Assembly: GCA_049609065.1 (NCBI GenBank)
Contig: JBMYYE010000031.1
Location: 1-21,755, forward strand
Length of the DNA stretch: 21,755 nt
Direction: 5' to 3'
From: JBMYYE01 sp049609065
GTDB taxonomy: Bacteria > Pseudomonadota > Alphaproteobacteria > Rhodobacterales > Rhodobacteraceae
Shown: one piece after another, positions 6,227 to 13,746 of the stretch
Position numbering within the stretch: position 1 is the stretch's first letter
Layout of the letters: every line of letters starts with the position of its first letter
Translations under genes and position numbers: made by a program
Notes under the pieces: model-generated
Told to the model about the DNA's origin: nothing
The model's database searches: none
The model's input: only the letters and a program-made list of their open reading frames with translations

Positions 6227-7284
6227 TACAAGAGCGCGCCTGAATAGCGCACGCCGTCCCCTTTGGTGATCGTGCCGATTGTAAACACCTGTTCGCCTTC
6301 GGTTTCGAGGACAGCTTTGAGCGCCTCTGCGCGTGCGGCATCAACAACAATCACCATGCCGATACCGGCGTTAAATGTTTTGAGCATTTCTGCTTCTGCG
6401 ATGTTTGCTTCTTTCGCCATCCAGCCAAAAACAGGCGGCAAATCCCACGACGAAAGATCCACATCCGCGCCAAGCCCCTCTGGCAATACCCGCGGGAGGT
6501 TTTCCGTCAAACCACCGCCCGTAATATGCGCAAGCGCGTTCACGCCACCCGCGCGGATCGCCGCCAATGCAGGTTTCACATAAAGCCGTGTTGGTGCCAA
6601 AAGCGCATCACCCAAAGAGCCATCCGCAAATGGTGCATCTGCGTCCCAAGTCAAACCCGCATGTTCCACCACTTTGCGCACCAAGGAATATCCGTTTGAA
6701 TGCACACCATTTGAGCCAAGCCCAAGCAAAACATCCCCTTCATTCACATTGCGTGGCAAATCCGCACCACGTTCCATCGCCCCCACGGCAAAGCCTGCAA
6801 GATCAAAGTCGCCTTCTGAATACATGCCCGGCATTTCCGCCGTTTCGCCACCAATAAGCGCACAGCCAGAGCCTTCGCAGCCATCTGCGATCCCTTCAAT
6901 GATTTGCGCTGCCTTTTCGGTTTCAAGTTTACCTGTAGCAAAATAATCAAGGAAAAACAAAGGCTCAGCCCCTTGACAGACGAGATCATTCACGCACATC
7001 GCAACAAGATCGATACCAATTGTATCCATGCGCCCTGTGTCGATGGCGATGCGAAGTTTCGTGCCAACCCCATCCGTGGCCCCCACCAAAATTGGGTCTT
7101 TATAGCCTGCATCCTTTAAATCAAAAAGCGCCCCGAAGCCGCCAAGACCCGCCATCACGCCAGAGCGCATCGTGCGTTTGGCCGCAGGTTTAATGCGATC
7201 AACAAGCGCATTCCCAGCATCGATATCAACGCCTGCATCCGCATAGGTGAGGCCTGTGTTTTGATCAGAAGATGACGCAGTCAT
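6226..7284 (-). CDS. purM: Phosphoribosylformylglycinamidine cyclo-ligase (AIR synthetase)
   Basis: PurM closes the imidazole ring of AIR using ATP, step five of purine synthesis. The 352-residue product has the conserved VGATDGVGTKLRIA substrate/ATP region, VNDLVCQGAEPLFFLDYFAT, the ALIGGETAEMPGMY segment and HITGGGLTENLPRVLP. I chose ATG 7284 because AAGGAA lies 7 nt upstream and the protein then begins MTASSSDQNTGLTYADAGVD, as in relatives; the frame stays open upstream to 7410 but that part lacks family character. It is the first gene of a purM-purN operon. A leader of up to about 170 nt separates it from the divergent tRNA gene. I did not recognise a purine riboswitch there. Confidence 0.96.
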   Translation of the reverse strand: MTASSSDQNTGLTYADAGVDIDAGNALVDRIKPAAKRTMRSGVMAGLGGFGALFDLKDAGYKDPILVGATDGVGTKLRIAIDTGRMDTIGIDLVAMCVNDLVCQGAEPLFFLDYFATGKLETEKAAQIIEGIADGCEGSGCALIGGETAEMPGMYSEGDFDLAGFAVGAMERGADLPRNVNEGDVLLGLGSNGVHSNGYSLVRKVVEHAGLTWDADAPFADGSLGDALLAPTRLYVKPALAAIRAGGVNALAHITGGGLTENLPRVLPEGLGADVDLSSWDLPPVFGWMAKEANIAEAEMLKTFNAGIGMVIVVDAARAEALKAVLETEGEQVFTIGTITKGDGVRYSGALL

Positions 7285-7412
7285 AAGAAGTTCCTTAATG
7301 GCAGTTTGGAATTGCCCTGCCCCTACCAAGTCCCATGCCATTTGTCCACGCCTACCTGCATCTATTGCAACATATCGCAGGCCAAAGCACCGTTGCGCAC
7401 CGCATTTCACTA

Positions 7413-7440
7413 TTGACCGCCAAACCGAATATGATACCTA
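7413..7440 (+). promoter_or_regulatory. Possible promoter of the CAU-anticodon tRNA gene
   Basis: TTGACC (7413-7418) and TACCTA (7435-7440) are separated by 16 nt and end 13 nt before the tRNA. The -35 is good and the -10 is mediocre. This is consistent with a sigma-70 stable-RNA promoter. Confidence 0.4.
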
Positions 7441-7453
7441 GACCCACATGGTC

Positions 7454-7530
7454 GGGCCTGTAGCTCAGTTGGTTAGAGCAGAGCGCTCATAACGCTTTGG
7501 TCGTAGGTTCGAGTCCTACCGGGCCTACCA
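7454..7530 (+). tRNA. tRNA with CAU anticodon (tRNA-Ile2 or elongator tRNA-Met)
   Basis: A complete 77-nt cloverleaf with encoded CCA: acceptor GGGCCTG/CGGGCCT, D arm GCTC-GAGC, anticodon loop CTCATAA (anticodon CAU), variable loop TGGTC, T arm GTAGG/CCTAC and discriminator A. The acceptor closes with G1-U72 and has U6-G67, both wobble pairs. It is not the initiator, which would have a C1-A72 mismatch. Pairs C4-G69 and C5-G68 and the anticodon-arm context resemble tRNA-Ile2, whose C34 is converted to lysidine by TilS. Automatic annotation usually calls such genes tRNA-Met. Confidence 0.93.
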
Positions 7531-7543
7531 ACCATCCCAAACC

Positions 7544-8848
7544 TCATCGGCGCAGCAAATGAAACTCTGCGCAAAGCCCGCCGAGTGCCTTTGATCGCGT
7601 CAATCGTAAACTCCCGCCGTGGCTGCGCGCCACATCATTGGCAATCGTCAACCCAAGCCCCACACCTTCGCCATGATTTTGCCCACGCGCTTCTTCAAGG
7701 CGCGTGAAAGGTTGTAAAACTTTGGAAATGTCATCTTTGGATATGCCAGGTCCGTCATCTTCTATAAGAAATCCCACCGTTTTTTTACCGCATTGCAGTG
7801 AAACACGGACCTGCGCACCATAGCGCAGCCCATTGGAAATCAAATTTTCAATCGCACGTTTGATCGCCATCTTTTTCACTTTTACAGTCACAGCCTCTGC
7901 GCCTTTGACAAGGATAACAGGGCGATCTTGGCGTGTGTATCTATCAACGATATCTTCAATAAACTCTTTTAGATCAACCTCTTGGGAGACCTCACCTGAG
8001 ACCCCTTTTGCAAAAGCAAGAAATTCATCCAACATATTTTGCATGTCTTCCACATCGCGTTTCATCGCACGGGTGTCATCATCTTCATCCGCCATAGAAA
8101 GCGCAAGACGCAGCCGCGTCAAAGGCGTGCGCAGGTCGTGGCTCACCCCTGATAACATCTCGGTGCGCTCGGTGATCTGGCGTTCAATACGCATGCGCAT
8201 TTCTTTAAACGCAAGCCCCGCCGCGCGCACTTCGGTCGCACCAGAAATCCGGAGGTGGTAAGGCTCCCCGCGTCCGAACGCATCTGCGGCTTTGGAAATC
8301 CGCTTGATCGGACGCAGTTGGTTGCGCAAATAAAGAAACGCCACAATAAGCATAACCAAACTGACAAACACCATCATCACCAACAGCTGATGCGGATTTC
8401 GCGGTGAAAACCGCCAGCGGTCCGCCTGTAGCGTCACCAAACCCTGTTCGGCATTCACCCAAATAACCACATAATTGTCGTCGTTGAGATCAATGCCACG
8501 CACATCCGGAAACGCATTTTTAAGACGGTTTACAATTGTATAACCGGAAATATCCCAGATCCGCCGCGATGTAATTGGCGTGCCTTTTGGGGACAGGTCG
8601 AGGGTAAATTCAATATCCTTCGCCCGCGCCGTTGCCGCGTCATATGCCCCTAATCGCAGATCCGATATAACCCGCGTGAGGCTCGGCCTGAGGCTGTCAA
8701 TCATCTGCCCTGTCACCCCTGCATAGTGACGTCGCACAAATGTCGCCCCAACGATCAATTGCAGCACAAAAATCGGCACAATCAAAATAAGGGCCGCACG
8801 CCCGTAAAGGCTTCTTGGCAAATAGGGCTTAATCCACTTAAAGTTCAT
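7544..8848 (-). CDS. EnvZ-like sensor histidine kinase (orphan)
   Basis: The 434-residue inner-membrane kinase has TM1 at about 16-38, a periplasmic sensor loop of about 115 residues, TM2 at about 155-175, a HAMP segment at about 176-228, the phospho-acceptor motif LSGVSHDLRTPL with His237, and a HATPase domain. The HATPase domain has an N-box (ENLISNGLRYG, 334-344), a G1-box (DDGPGIS) and a G2 region (GEGVGLGL, 393-400). The layout matches EnvZ/OmpR-type kinases. The input cannot be inferred, although the size of the periplasmic loop resembles EnvZ and cytoplasmic osmosensing is possible. No response regulator gene lies within the window, so it is an orphan locally. It ends 13 nt from the convergent tRNA and diverges from the metallo-hydrolase gene across 63 nt. 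Confidence 0.9.
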   Translation of the reverse strand: MNFKWIKPYLPRSLYGRAALILIVPIFVLQLIVGATFVRRHYAGVTGQMIDSLRPSLTRVISDLRLGAYDAATARAKDIEFTLDLSPKGTPITSRRIWDISGYTIVNRLKNAFPDVRGIDLNDDNYVVIWVNAEQGLVTLQADRWRFSPRNPHQLLVMMVFVSLVMLIVAFLYLRNQLRPIKRISKAADAFGRGEPYHLRISGATEVRAAGLAFKEMRMRIERQITERTEMLSGVSHDLRTPLTRLRLALSMADEDDDTRAMKRDVEDMQNMLDEFLAFAKGVSGEVSQEVDLKEFIEDIVDRYTRQDRPVILVKGAEAVTVKVKKMAIKRAIENLISNGLRYGAQVRVSLQCGKKTVGFLIEDDGPGISKDDISKVLQPFTRLEEARGQNHGEGVGLGLTIANDVARSHGGSLRLTRSKALGGLCAEFHLLRR

Positions 8849-8911
8849 GACAAAAGCCTAACGGGTTCCATACTCAGACAAAAGCCCAAATACGCGCCTA
8901 AAGGATTTACA

Positions 8912-9826
8912 ATGGATTACAACACGCTCATGGAAAACGCCCCCAAATTTGGTCAAGCTGATACGGTTGCCCCCAATGTCATGCGCGTTTTGGCCCCCAA
9001 TCCATCACCCATGACACATTGGGGCACCAACAGCTTTATCATCGGCGGGGATCACGTGGCGCTCATTGATCCAGGGCCTGATGATAATGAACATTTTGAT
9101 GCCCTCCTCAATGCGCTAACCGATCGCACGCTTGAAGCGATCCTCGTCACCCACAGCCATGTGGATCACTCCCCACTTGCACGGCGGCTATCAGACGCAA
9201 CAAAGGCCCCGATCTATGCCTATGGCAATAGCCAGGCTGGGCGGTCCCCCCTGATGGAAAGCATTATGAAAAACGGTGTCATTGGCGGCGGTGAAGGCGT
9301 AGATCAGGATTTTAATCCCACGCACATATTAAAAGATGGCGACGTTATTACAGGGACAGATTGGTCCGTGACGTCCCACTGGACGCCAGGCCATTTTTGC
9401 AACCATATGAGCTTCGCCTTTGAGGACATCCTCTTTTGTGGTGATCATTTGATGGAGCATGCCACAACCATGATTTCGCCCCCTGATGGGGATATGAGCG
9501 CCTTCTACGACAGCAATGCCAAGCTCAAACGCCTCAACATCAACCGTTATTTTCCCGCCCATGGCCATCCCATAGAAGACCCGATCGCACGGATTGATGC
9601 CGTCATGGCCCACCGTCAGTCCCGAGAAGCGCAGATCATCGAAATGCTCGGGACATCCCCACAAACCCCGTGGGAGATCACACAAGCGCTCTATGGGGAT
9701 GTGGACCCGCGCCTTCATGGGGCAGCCATGCGAAATGTTCTCGCCCATCTCCTTGATTTATTGACCAAAAATCAAGTGACGCACCAAGGCACACTTTCAG
9801 ACAATGCCGTTTTTGACCTAAGCTAG
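8912..9826 (+). CDS. MBL-fold metallo-hydrolase, LACTB2-like
   Basis: This 304-residue cytoplasmic protein has a metallo-beta-lactamase fold. THSHVDHS supplies the di-metal ligands His81, His83, Asp85 and His86. Further ligands are His161 in TPGHFCNH, Asp178 in FCGDH and a histidine in FPAHGHP (217 or 219). A C-terminal winged-helix-like segment (about 233-295) follows, as in LACTB2-type proteins. LACTB2 relatives include nucleases and hydrolases, so the substrate is open. I chose ATG 8912, which follows AAAGGA at good spacing, over the upstream in-frame start at 8726, which lies inside the divergent kinase gene. No signal peptide is seen. It shares a 63-nt divergent promoter region with the histidine kinase. 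Confidence 0.88.
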   Translation: MDYNTLMENAPKFGQADTVAPNVMRVLAPNPSPMTHWGTNSFIIGGDHVALIDPGPDDNEHFDALLNALTDRTLEAILVTHSHVDHSPLARRLSDATKAPIYAYGNSQAGRSPLMESIMKNGVIGGGEGVDQDFNPTHILKDGDVITGTDWSVTSHWTPGHFCNHMSFAFEDILFCGDHLMEHATTMISPPDGDMSAFYDSNAKLKRLNINRYFPAHGHPIEDPIARIDAVMAHRQSREAQIIEMLGTSPQTPWEITQALYGDVDPRLHGAAMRNVLAHLLDLLTKNQVTHQGTLSDNAVFDLS

Positions 9827-9889
9827 CCCCTTAAAGTGAGAGCATTTTTCGCCAATGTGTTTTTTTTCACATTTTCCCAATAAATTCTC

Positions 9890-9918
9890 TTGCAGCCCCA
9901 AAACAAGCTGGCTATATA
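9890..9918 (+). promoter_or_regulatory. Promoter of tRNA-Asn
   Basis: TTGCAG (9890-9895) and TATATA (9913-9918) are separated by exactly 17 nt, and the -10 ends 11 nt before the first tRNA base. This is close to the sigma-70 consensus at the expected place. Confidence 0.65.
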
Positions 9919-9929
9919 CCCCAACATAT

Positions 9930-10004
9930 TCCGGCGTAGCTCAGCGGTAGAGCAGTTGACTGTTAATCAATTTGTCGTAGGTTCGATCCCTACCGCCGGA
10001 GCCA
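9930..10004 (+). tRNA. tRNA-Asn (anticodon GTT)
   Basis: A 75-nt cloverleaf with encoded CCA: acceptor TCCGGCG/CGCCGGA, D arm GCTC-GAGC, anticodon arm TTGA-CTGTTAA-TCAA with anticodon GTT, T arm GTAGG/CCTAC and discriminator G. All stems pair well. The CCA end forms part of the left arm of the downstream 15-bp inverted repeat. Confidence 0.97.
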
Positions 10005-10050
10005 AAATCCTCATAAGAACTTGAAATACAAGACATTATGAGGATTTTGG
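10002..10050. repeat. Perfect 15-bp inverted repeat starting inside the CCA end of tRNA-Asn
   Basis: The arm at 10002-10016 (CCAAAATCCTCATAA) is the exact reverse complement of the arm at 10036-10050, with a 19-nt spacer. The left arm includes the tRNA CCA. The right arm is followed by TCTTTAT, a weak U-tract, so it may act as the tRNA terminator. Such a stem could also compete with tRNA 3'-end processing. It is too AT-rich and long-looped to be a classic terminator. Confidence 0.75.
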
Positions 10051-10309
10051 TCTTTATCTGCGACATCGTAGCACGCCACCTCTTCAACAAAATTATCTCA
10101 CTGTTAATGAAGAGAAAAACGTGTGTGAGACACACCCCATCGAGCGGATCCCCTAACCGCCTCCGCACAAAACTGTGCCGACCTTCCCCTTCTGCGCCAT
10201 AGACCGTGTTTTAGGGTGTGATCAGCGCCCCCGTTAACACTTGCTCAAAAATTTCCATTTATAAGTCATCCTCTCGGGCCCTCATAAGCATTTATAGAGA
10301 CCACAGATC
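10051..10309. other. Gene-free stretch between tRNA-Asn and the secretion operon
   Basis: Together with the inverted repeat this is about 305 nt without a convincing gene. It contains a short GTGTG-TGAGA-CACAC hairpin near 10120 and an AT-rich stretch near 10240-10265 that could hold the promoter of the secretion operon, though no clean -35/-10 pair stands out. A 31-codon frame near 10107 lacks a ribosome-binding site. I see no duplicated tRNA end, integrase or RTX-like coding sequence. Confidence 0.5.
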
Positions 10310-12442
10310 ATGACCCACTTCGCTCCGATTGCTTTTACAGACACATCATGCAAAAGCGCCCTTTTTGAAGACGCTATTATAAAGCTCACACAACATTTGG
10401 GCTGTCCGCTTTCACAGGCGGACTTACATACTGTATTCCATGGCCAAGAAAGCAAGTTCGACCTTAAGGCGGCCGCGAAAGCCCTTGAATACAATGGATT
10501 TAATGTCACAATCTCCACAGATCCCATTGAAAAAATAGATCCTGTTCTCTTTCCCCTTATTGGGCTGACACATGATGAAACGCCCTATCTTATTTTTGAA
10601 AAGCACGCAGATGGCCATCTGCGCGTTCAGGAATTTGGCGTAAAACAAAGCGAGAAAAATCTATCTCCCGCTGAGGCTGATATCTTTTGGCAGGGCGTTT
10701 TCATACATCTCACCCCCCCTTCCACCGAAATTCCTGATAACAATTTGGACCAAAATCCCCCTGCCGCGCACTGGTTTTGGTCCGCATTTAGCGGCCAGCG
10801 GTGGACCTATAGTCAAATTATTCTTGCGGCTGTCTTATCCAATATTTTAGGGCTCTCAACCTCTATCTTCACAATGGTGGTTTATGATCGCGTCATCCCA
10901 AATGACGCAATCAACTCTCTCATCGCGCTTACCCTTGGGGTTGGCATTGCGCTCATATTTGATCTCATCATTAAAACCATACGCGCCAATTTTATTGATT
11001 TCGCGGGAAAAGTTGCGGATGAAAAACTCGCGCAGCGCATTTTTAATCACATTCTTGCCCTTGCACCAAACGCACGCCGAGGATCATCTGGTGACATCAG
11101 CAACACGGTGCGTGAATTTGAAAGCCTTCGGGATTTTTTCACCTCAGCAACGTTAACCGCTCTTGTGGATCTGCCTTTTATTTTTCTTTTTATAGCCGTG
11201 ATTTGGCTTATCGGTGGCCCGCTTGCATTAATCCCTCTTTTGGCTGTGCCCATCGTTTTTCTATTTGGCCTAACCATACAATTCAAACTTGCGCCACTTT
11301 CTGATTCCAACAGCAAAACAGCACGCAGCAAACAAGGCATTTTGATCGAAACGCTCACCGGGCTTGCAACCATTAAAGCTGTGGGTGCAGTTGCCTTGAT
11401 GCGCCGCCGCTGGCAAAAGGCTGTGGGATTTCATGCAACACAAGCAAACAAAAGCCGCGCCATTACGCAGTTTGCCCTCAATATAACAGCATTGATTCAA
11501 CAAACGGCACAGGTTGCGATTATTTTTTATGGTGTTTTACTTATTCAAGATGGCCGCACAAGCATGGGTGCGCTCATTGCCTGTGTGATCTTAACGGGTC
11601 GAACGCTTGCGCCGCTGGCCCATATTGCTCATCTTTTAACACGCCTCAGCCAAGCCCGAAGCGCGTATAAAGAAATCAACACGCTTATGCACACCCCAAT
11701 TGAGCGCTCGCATGGCGATCAAAGAATCTCAAAATCAAACATTAAGGGCTCAATAGCCCTCAAAAATGTGAGTTTCCGGCACGAAAACGCCCTCGACCCT
11801 ATACTCAACAATATCAACCTGTCCCTCAAGGCAGGTGAAAAAGTCGCCATAATGGGGCCGCTTGGATCTGGGAAAAGCACGCTCGCGCATCTCATGCTCG
11901 GCCTGCAGAGGCCTGACACCGGCAAAGTGCTCATTGATGGAACAGATTTACGAACAATTAACCCAGATGATCTTCGGGAAAATATAGGTTTTGCACTTCA
12001 AGATATTTGGCTTTTCTCTGGATCCATCAAAGAAAATATTGGGCTTGGAAAACACACAGTCACCGAAGACGACATTTTTGAAAAAGCACAGATCGCCGGC
12101 GCTGACAGTTTCGTTCGCCACCATCCCCATCGATATGACTGGCGCATAAAAGAACGCGGCGAAGGGCTTTCTGGCGGACAGCGCCAATGCATTTCCTTGG
12201 CGCGCGCTCTCATTGGCGATCCCCGCATTCTGGTTCTGGATGAACCCAGCTCAAACATGGACATCAAGACCGAAGAGAAAATCATCCAAAACCTCATACC
12301 CGAAGTTGCCGACCGCACCCTCATCATAGTGAGCCACCGCCCCAATCTTTTAAAACTGGTCGATCGCGTCATCGTGCTCGGAAATGCAAGTATCGTCTTT
12401 GATGGCCCGAAAGAGGCTATCTTTCCTACACAAGAAAAATAA
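10310..12442 (+). CDS. Type I secretion ABC transporter with C39-like N-terminal domain
   Basis: This 710-residue inner-membrane ABC exporter would drive ATP-dependent secretion of an unidentified protein through a type I channel. Residues 1-135 form a C39-like domain. No convincing catalytic Cys-His pair is present (Cys14 lies outside the usual context), so it probably binds substrate rather than cleaving it, as in LapB/HlyB-type exporters. A six-helix membrane domain spans about 165-445. The ATPase shows Walker A GPLGSGKS (516-523), Q-loop Gln564, signature LSGGQ (620-624), Walker B LVLDEP with Glu645, and H-loop His676, so it should be active. The start has only a weak upstream AGAGACC. 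The adaptor gene follows after 2 nt. No substrate or TolC/LapE partner gene is in the window. Confidence 0.92.
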   Translation: MTHFAPIAFTDTSCKSALFEDAIIKLTQHLGCPLSQADLHTVFHGQESKFDLKAAAKALEYNGFNVTISTDPIEKIDPVLFPLIGLTHDETPYLIFEKHADGHLRVQEFGVKQSEKNLSPAEADIFWQGVFIHLTPPSTEIPDNNLDQNPPAAHWFWSAFSGQRWTYSQIILAAVLSNILGLSTSIFTMVVYDRVIPNDAINSLIALTLGVGIALIFDLIIKTIRANFIDFAGKVADEKLAQRIFNHILALAPNARRGSSGDISNTVREFESLRDFFTSATLTALVDLPFIFLFIAVIWLIGGPLALIPLLAVPIVFLFGLTIQFKLAPLSDSNSKTARSKQGILIETLTGLATIKAVGAVALMRRRWQKAVGFHATQANKSRAITQFALNITALIQQTAQVAIIFYGVLLIQDGRTSMGALIACVILTGRTLAPLAHIAHLLTRLSQARSAYKEINTLMHTPIERSHGDQRISKSNIKGSIALKNVSFRHENALDPILNNINLSLKAGEKVAIMGPLGSGKSTLAHLMLGLQRPDTGKVLIDGTDLRTINPDDLRENIGFALQDIWLFSGSIKENIGLGKHTVTEDDIFEKAQIAGADSFVRHHPHRYDWRIKERGEGLSGGQRQCISLARALIGDPRILVLDEPSSNMDIKTEEKIIQNLIPEVADRTLIIVSHRPNLLKLVDRVIVLGNASIVFDGPKEAIFPTQEK

Positions 12443-12444
12443 CC

Positions 12445-13746
12445 ATGGCACCAAATTTTCAAACCCTTGCCCGTGACATAAATAGGCGGCCCAAATGGTC
12501 CGCTTCGGCGTTGATCGGCATAATTTTTGCCTTTCTTTTGACCCTATTTATGTGGGCCTATGTAACAGAAATCGAAGACATCACACGCGTAAACGGAAAA
12601 GTAATCCCAAGTGAAAATATCCACATCTTACAGGCCAGTGAAGCAGGCGTTGTCACAAAGCTATATGTCAAGGAAGGCCAACAGGTTCGAAAAGGTGATC
12701 TTCTCATTGCGATGGACCCTGAGAATATCCAAGCGCAACTTAAGGAAGAGCGCGCCGCACTTCAGGCGCTCAAAATCCGTGCGACACGCCTTACTGCGAA
12801 AATAAATGACACACCGCTTATATTTCCGGCTCCTTTAGCCCACGCCAACCCACATCTCATTCAAAATGAGCGTGCGCTTTATAACACGTATAAAAGCACA
12901 CTCGCCTCCCTTGAAAACCGCCTAAAGGCGCAGCTGCGTATCCATGAGGAAGAGCGCAACAGAAGCCATGAAGAGTTAAAGCATACTCAACAAACCCATG
13001 TCCTTTTGAATGCGGAATTGGCCATTATGCGCCCCTTGGTTGAGCGCAACCTCGAACCAGAGCGTACCGTGCTTAGGCTCAAGCGAAAGATTGCAGAAAA
13101 TGCACTCGAGCTTAGCCGCGCAAAAGCTGGCATCGCCATTTCGACGGCCTCCATCACAGAAATCAAAGAGCAACACAAAACAAGCAAAGCCGAACGACGC
13201 GCGAAAATGCTCCAAAATGCGGTTAAAACCGAAAATGATATCGCAAAACTAGAAGCAAGACATCCCGCGATGGAAGCCCGCCTAAAACGCGCGACACTCC
13301 TTTCTCCAATAGATGGCGTTATCAATCGCATTCATTTAAAAACCCAAGGCAGCGTTGCTCAGCCAAGTCAAAACTTGGTGGAAATCATTCCCTCACAAGG
13401 TGACCTTTTGGTTGAGGCTTATATCTCACCCAAAGATATTGGGTTTCTCTACCCCACGCAAAGCGTCCGCGTACGGCTAACGGCGTATGATTCCACGCGC
13501 TATGGGGCATTACATGGCACCATCACACGGATTGGCGCCGATGCAATTCCAAGTAAAGACGCGCAAAGCAGCAATTATATCGCCATTGTCACGCTCACCG
13601 GTCACGTCACTGGGGCCGATGGTGCACCGCTTCGCGTTATTCCAGGCATGCGCGCTGAGGTCGACATTCTAGCGCGCCCCAAAACCGTCTTGGACTATAT
13701 TATACGCCCTATTACGCGGGTAAAAAACCGGGCTTTTCGTGATTAA
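12445..13746 (+). CDS. Type I secretion membrane-fusion (HlyD/LapC-type) adaptor
   Basis: This 433-residue periplasmic adaptor links the ABC exporter to an outer-membrane channel. A short cytoplasmic N-terminus is followed by one TM helix (about 21-41), a lipoyl-like half (ILQASEAGVVTKLYVKEGQQVRKGD, read in two parts around 61-85), and a long alpha-helical coiled-coil region (about 93-285, rich in Glu, Lys, Arg and Ala). The second lipoyl half (LLSPIDGVINRIHL) and a beta-barrel ending in PGMRAEVDILARPKTVLDYIIRPI are the usual C-terminal features of HlyD-family proteins. ATG 12445 lies 2 nt after the exporter stop with little Shine-Dalgarno sequence, so translational coupling is likely. The stop overlaps the convergent nnrS stop by 4 nt. 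Confidence 0.92.
   Translation: MAPNFQTLARDINRRPKWSASALIGIIFAFLLTLFMWAYVTEIEDITRVNGKVIPSENIHILQASEAGVVTKLYVKEGQQVRKGDLLIAMDPENIQAQLKEERAALQALKIRATRLTAKINDTPLIFPAPLAHANPHLIQNERALYNTYKSTLASLENRLKAQLRIHEEERNRSHEELKHTQQTHVLLNAELAIMRPLVERNLEPERTVLRLKRKIAENALELSRAKAGIAISTASITEIKEQHKTSKAERRAKMLQNAVKTENDIAKLEARHPAMEARLKRATLLSPIDGVINRIHLKTQGSVAQPSQNLVEIIPSQGDLLVEAYISPKDIGFLYPTQSVRVRLTAYDSTRYGALHGTITRIGADAIPSKDAQSSNYIAIVTLTGHVTGADGAPLRVIPGMRAEVDILARPKTVLDYIIRPITRVKNRAFRD

Noticed and set aside
9941..10168. Leftward 75-codon frame across tRNA-Asn containing RTYDKLINSQLLYR
   Set aside because: It is antisense to the tRNA gene. This peptide is a familiar artefact of translating tRNA-Asn regions.
10107..10202. 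31-codon frame upstream of the secretion genes as a possible secreted peptide
   Set aside because: There is no ribosome-binding site, no leader motif, and the composition is arbitrary.
10310..12442. Bacteriocin-processing C39 peptidase exporter
   Set aside because: The N-terminal domain lacks a convincing catalytic Cys/His arrangement, so a C39-like non-cleaving domain fits better.
9930..13746. Integrated island at tRNA-Asn
   Set aside because: No integrase gene and no second direct copy of the tRNA 3' end were found in the window. Location alone is not enough, so it is kept only as a lead.
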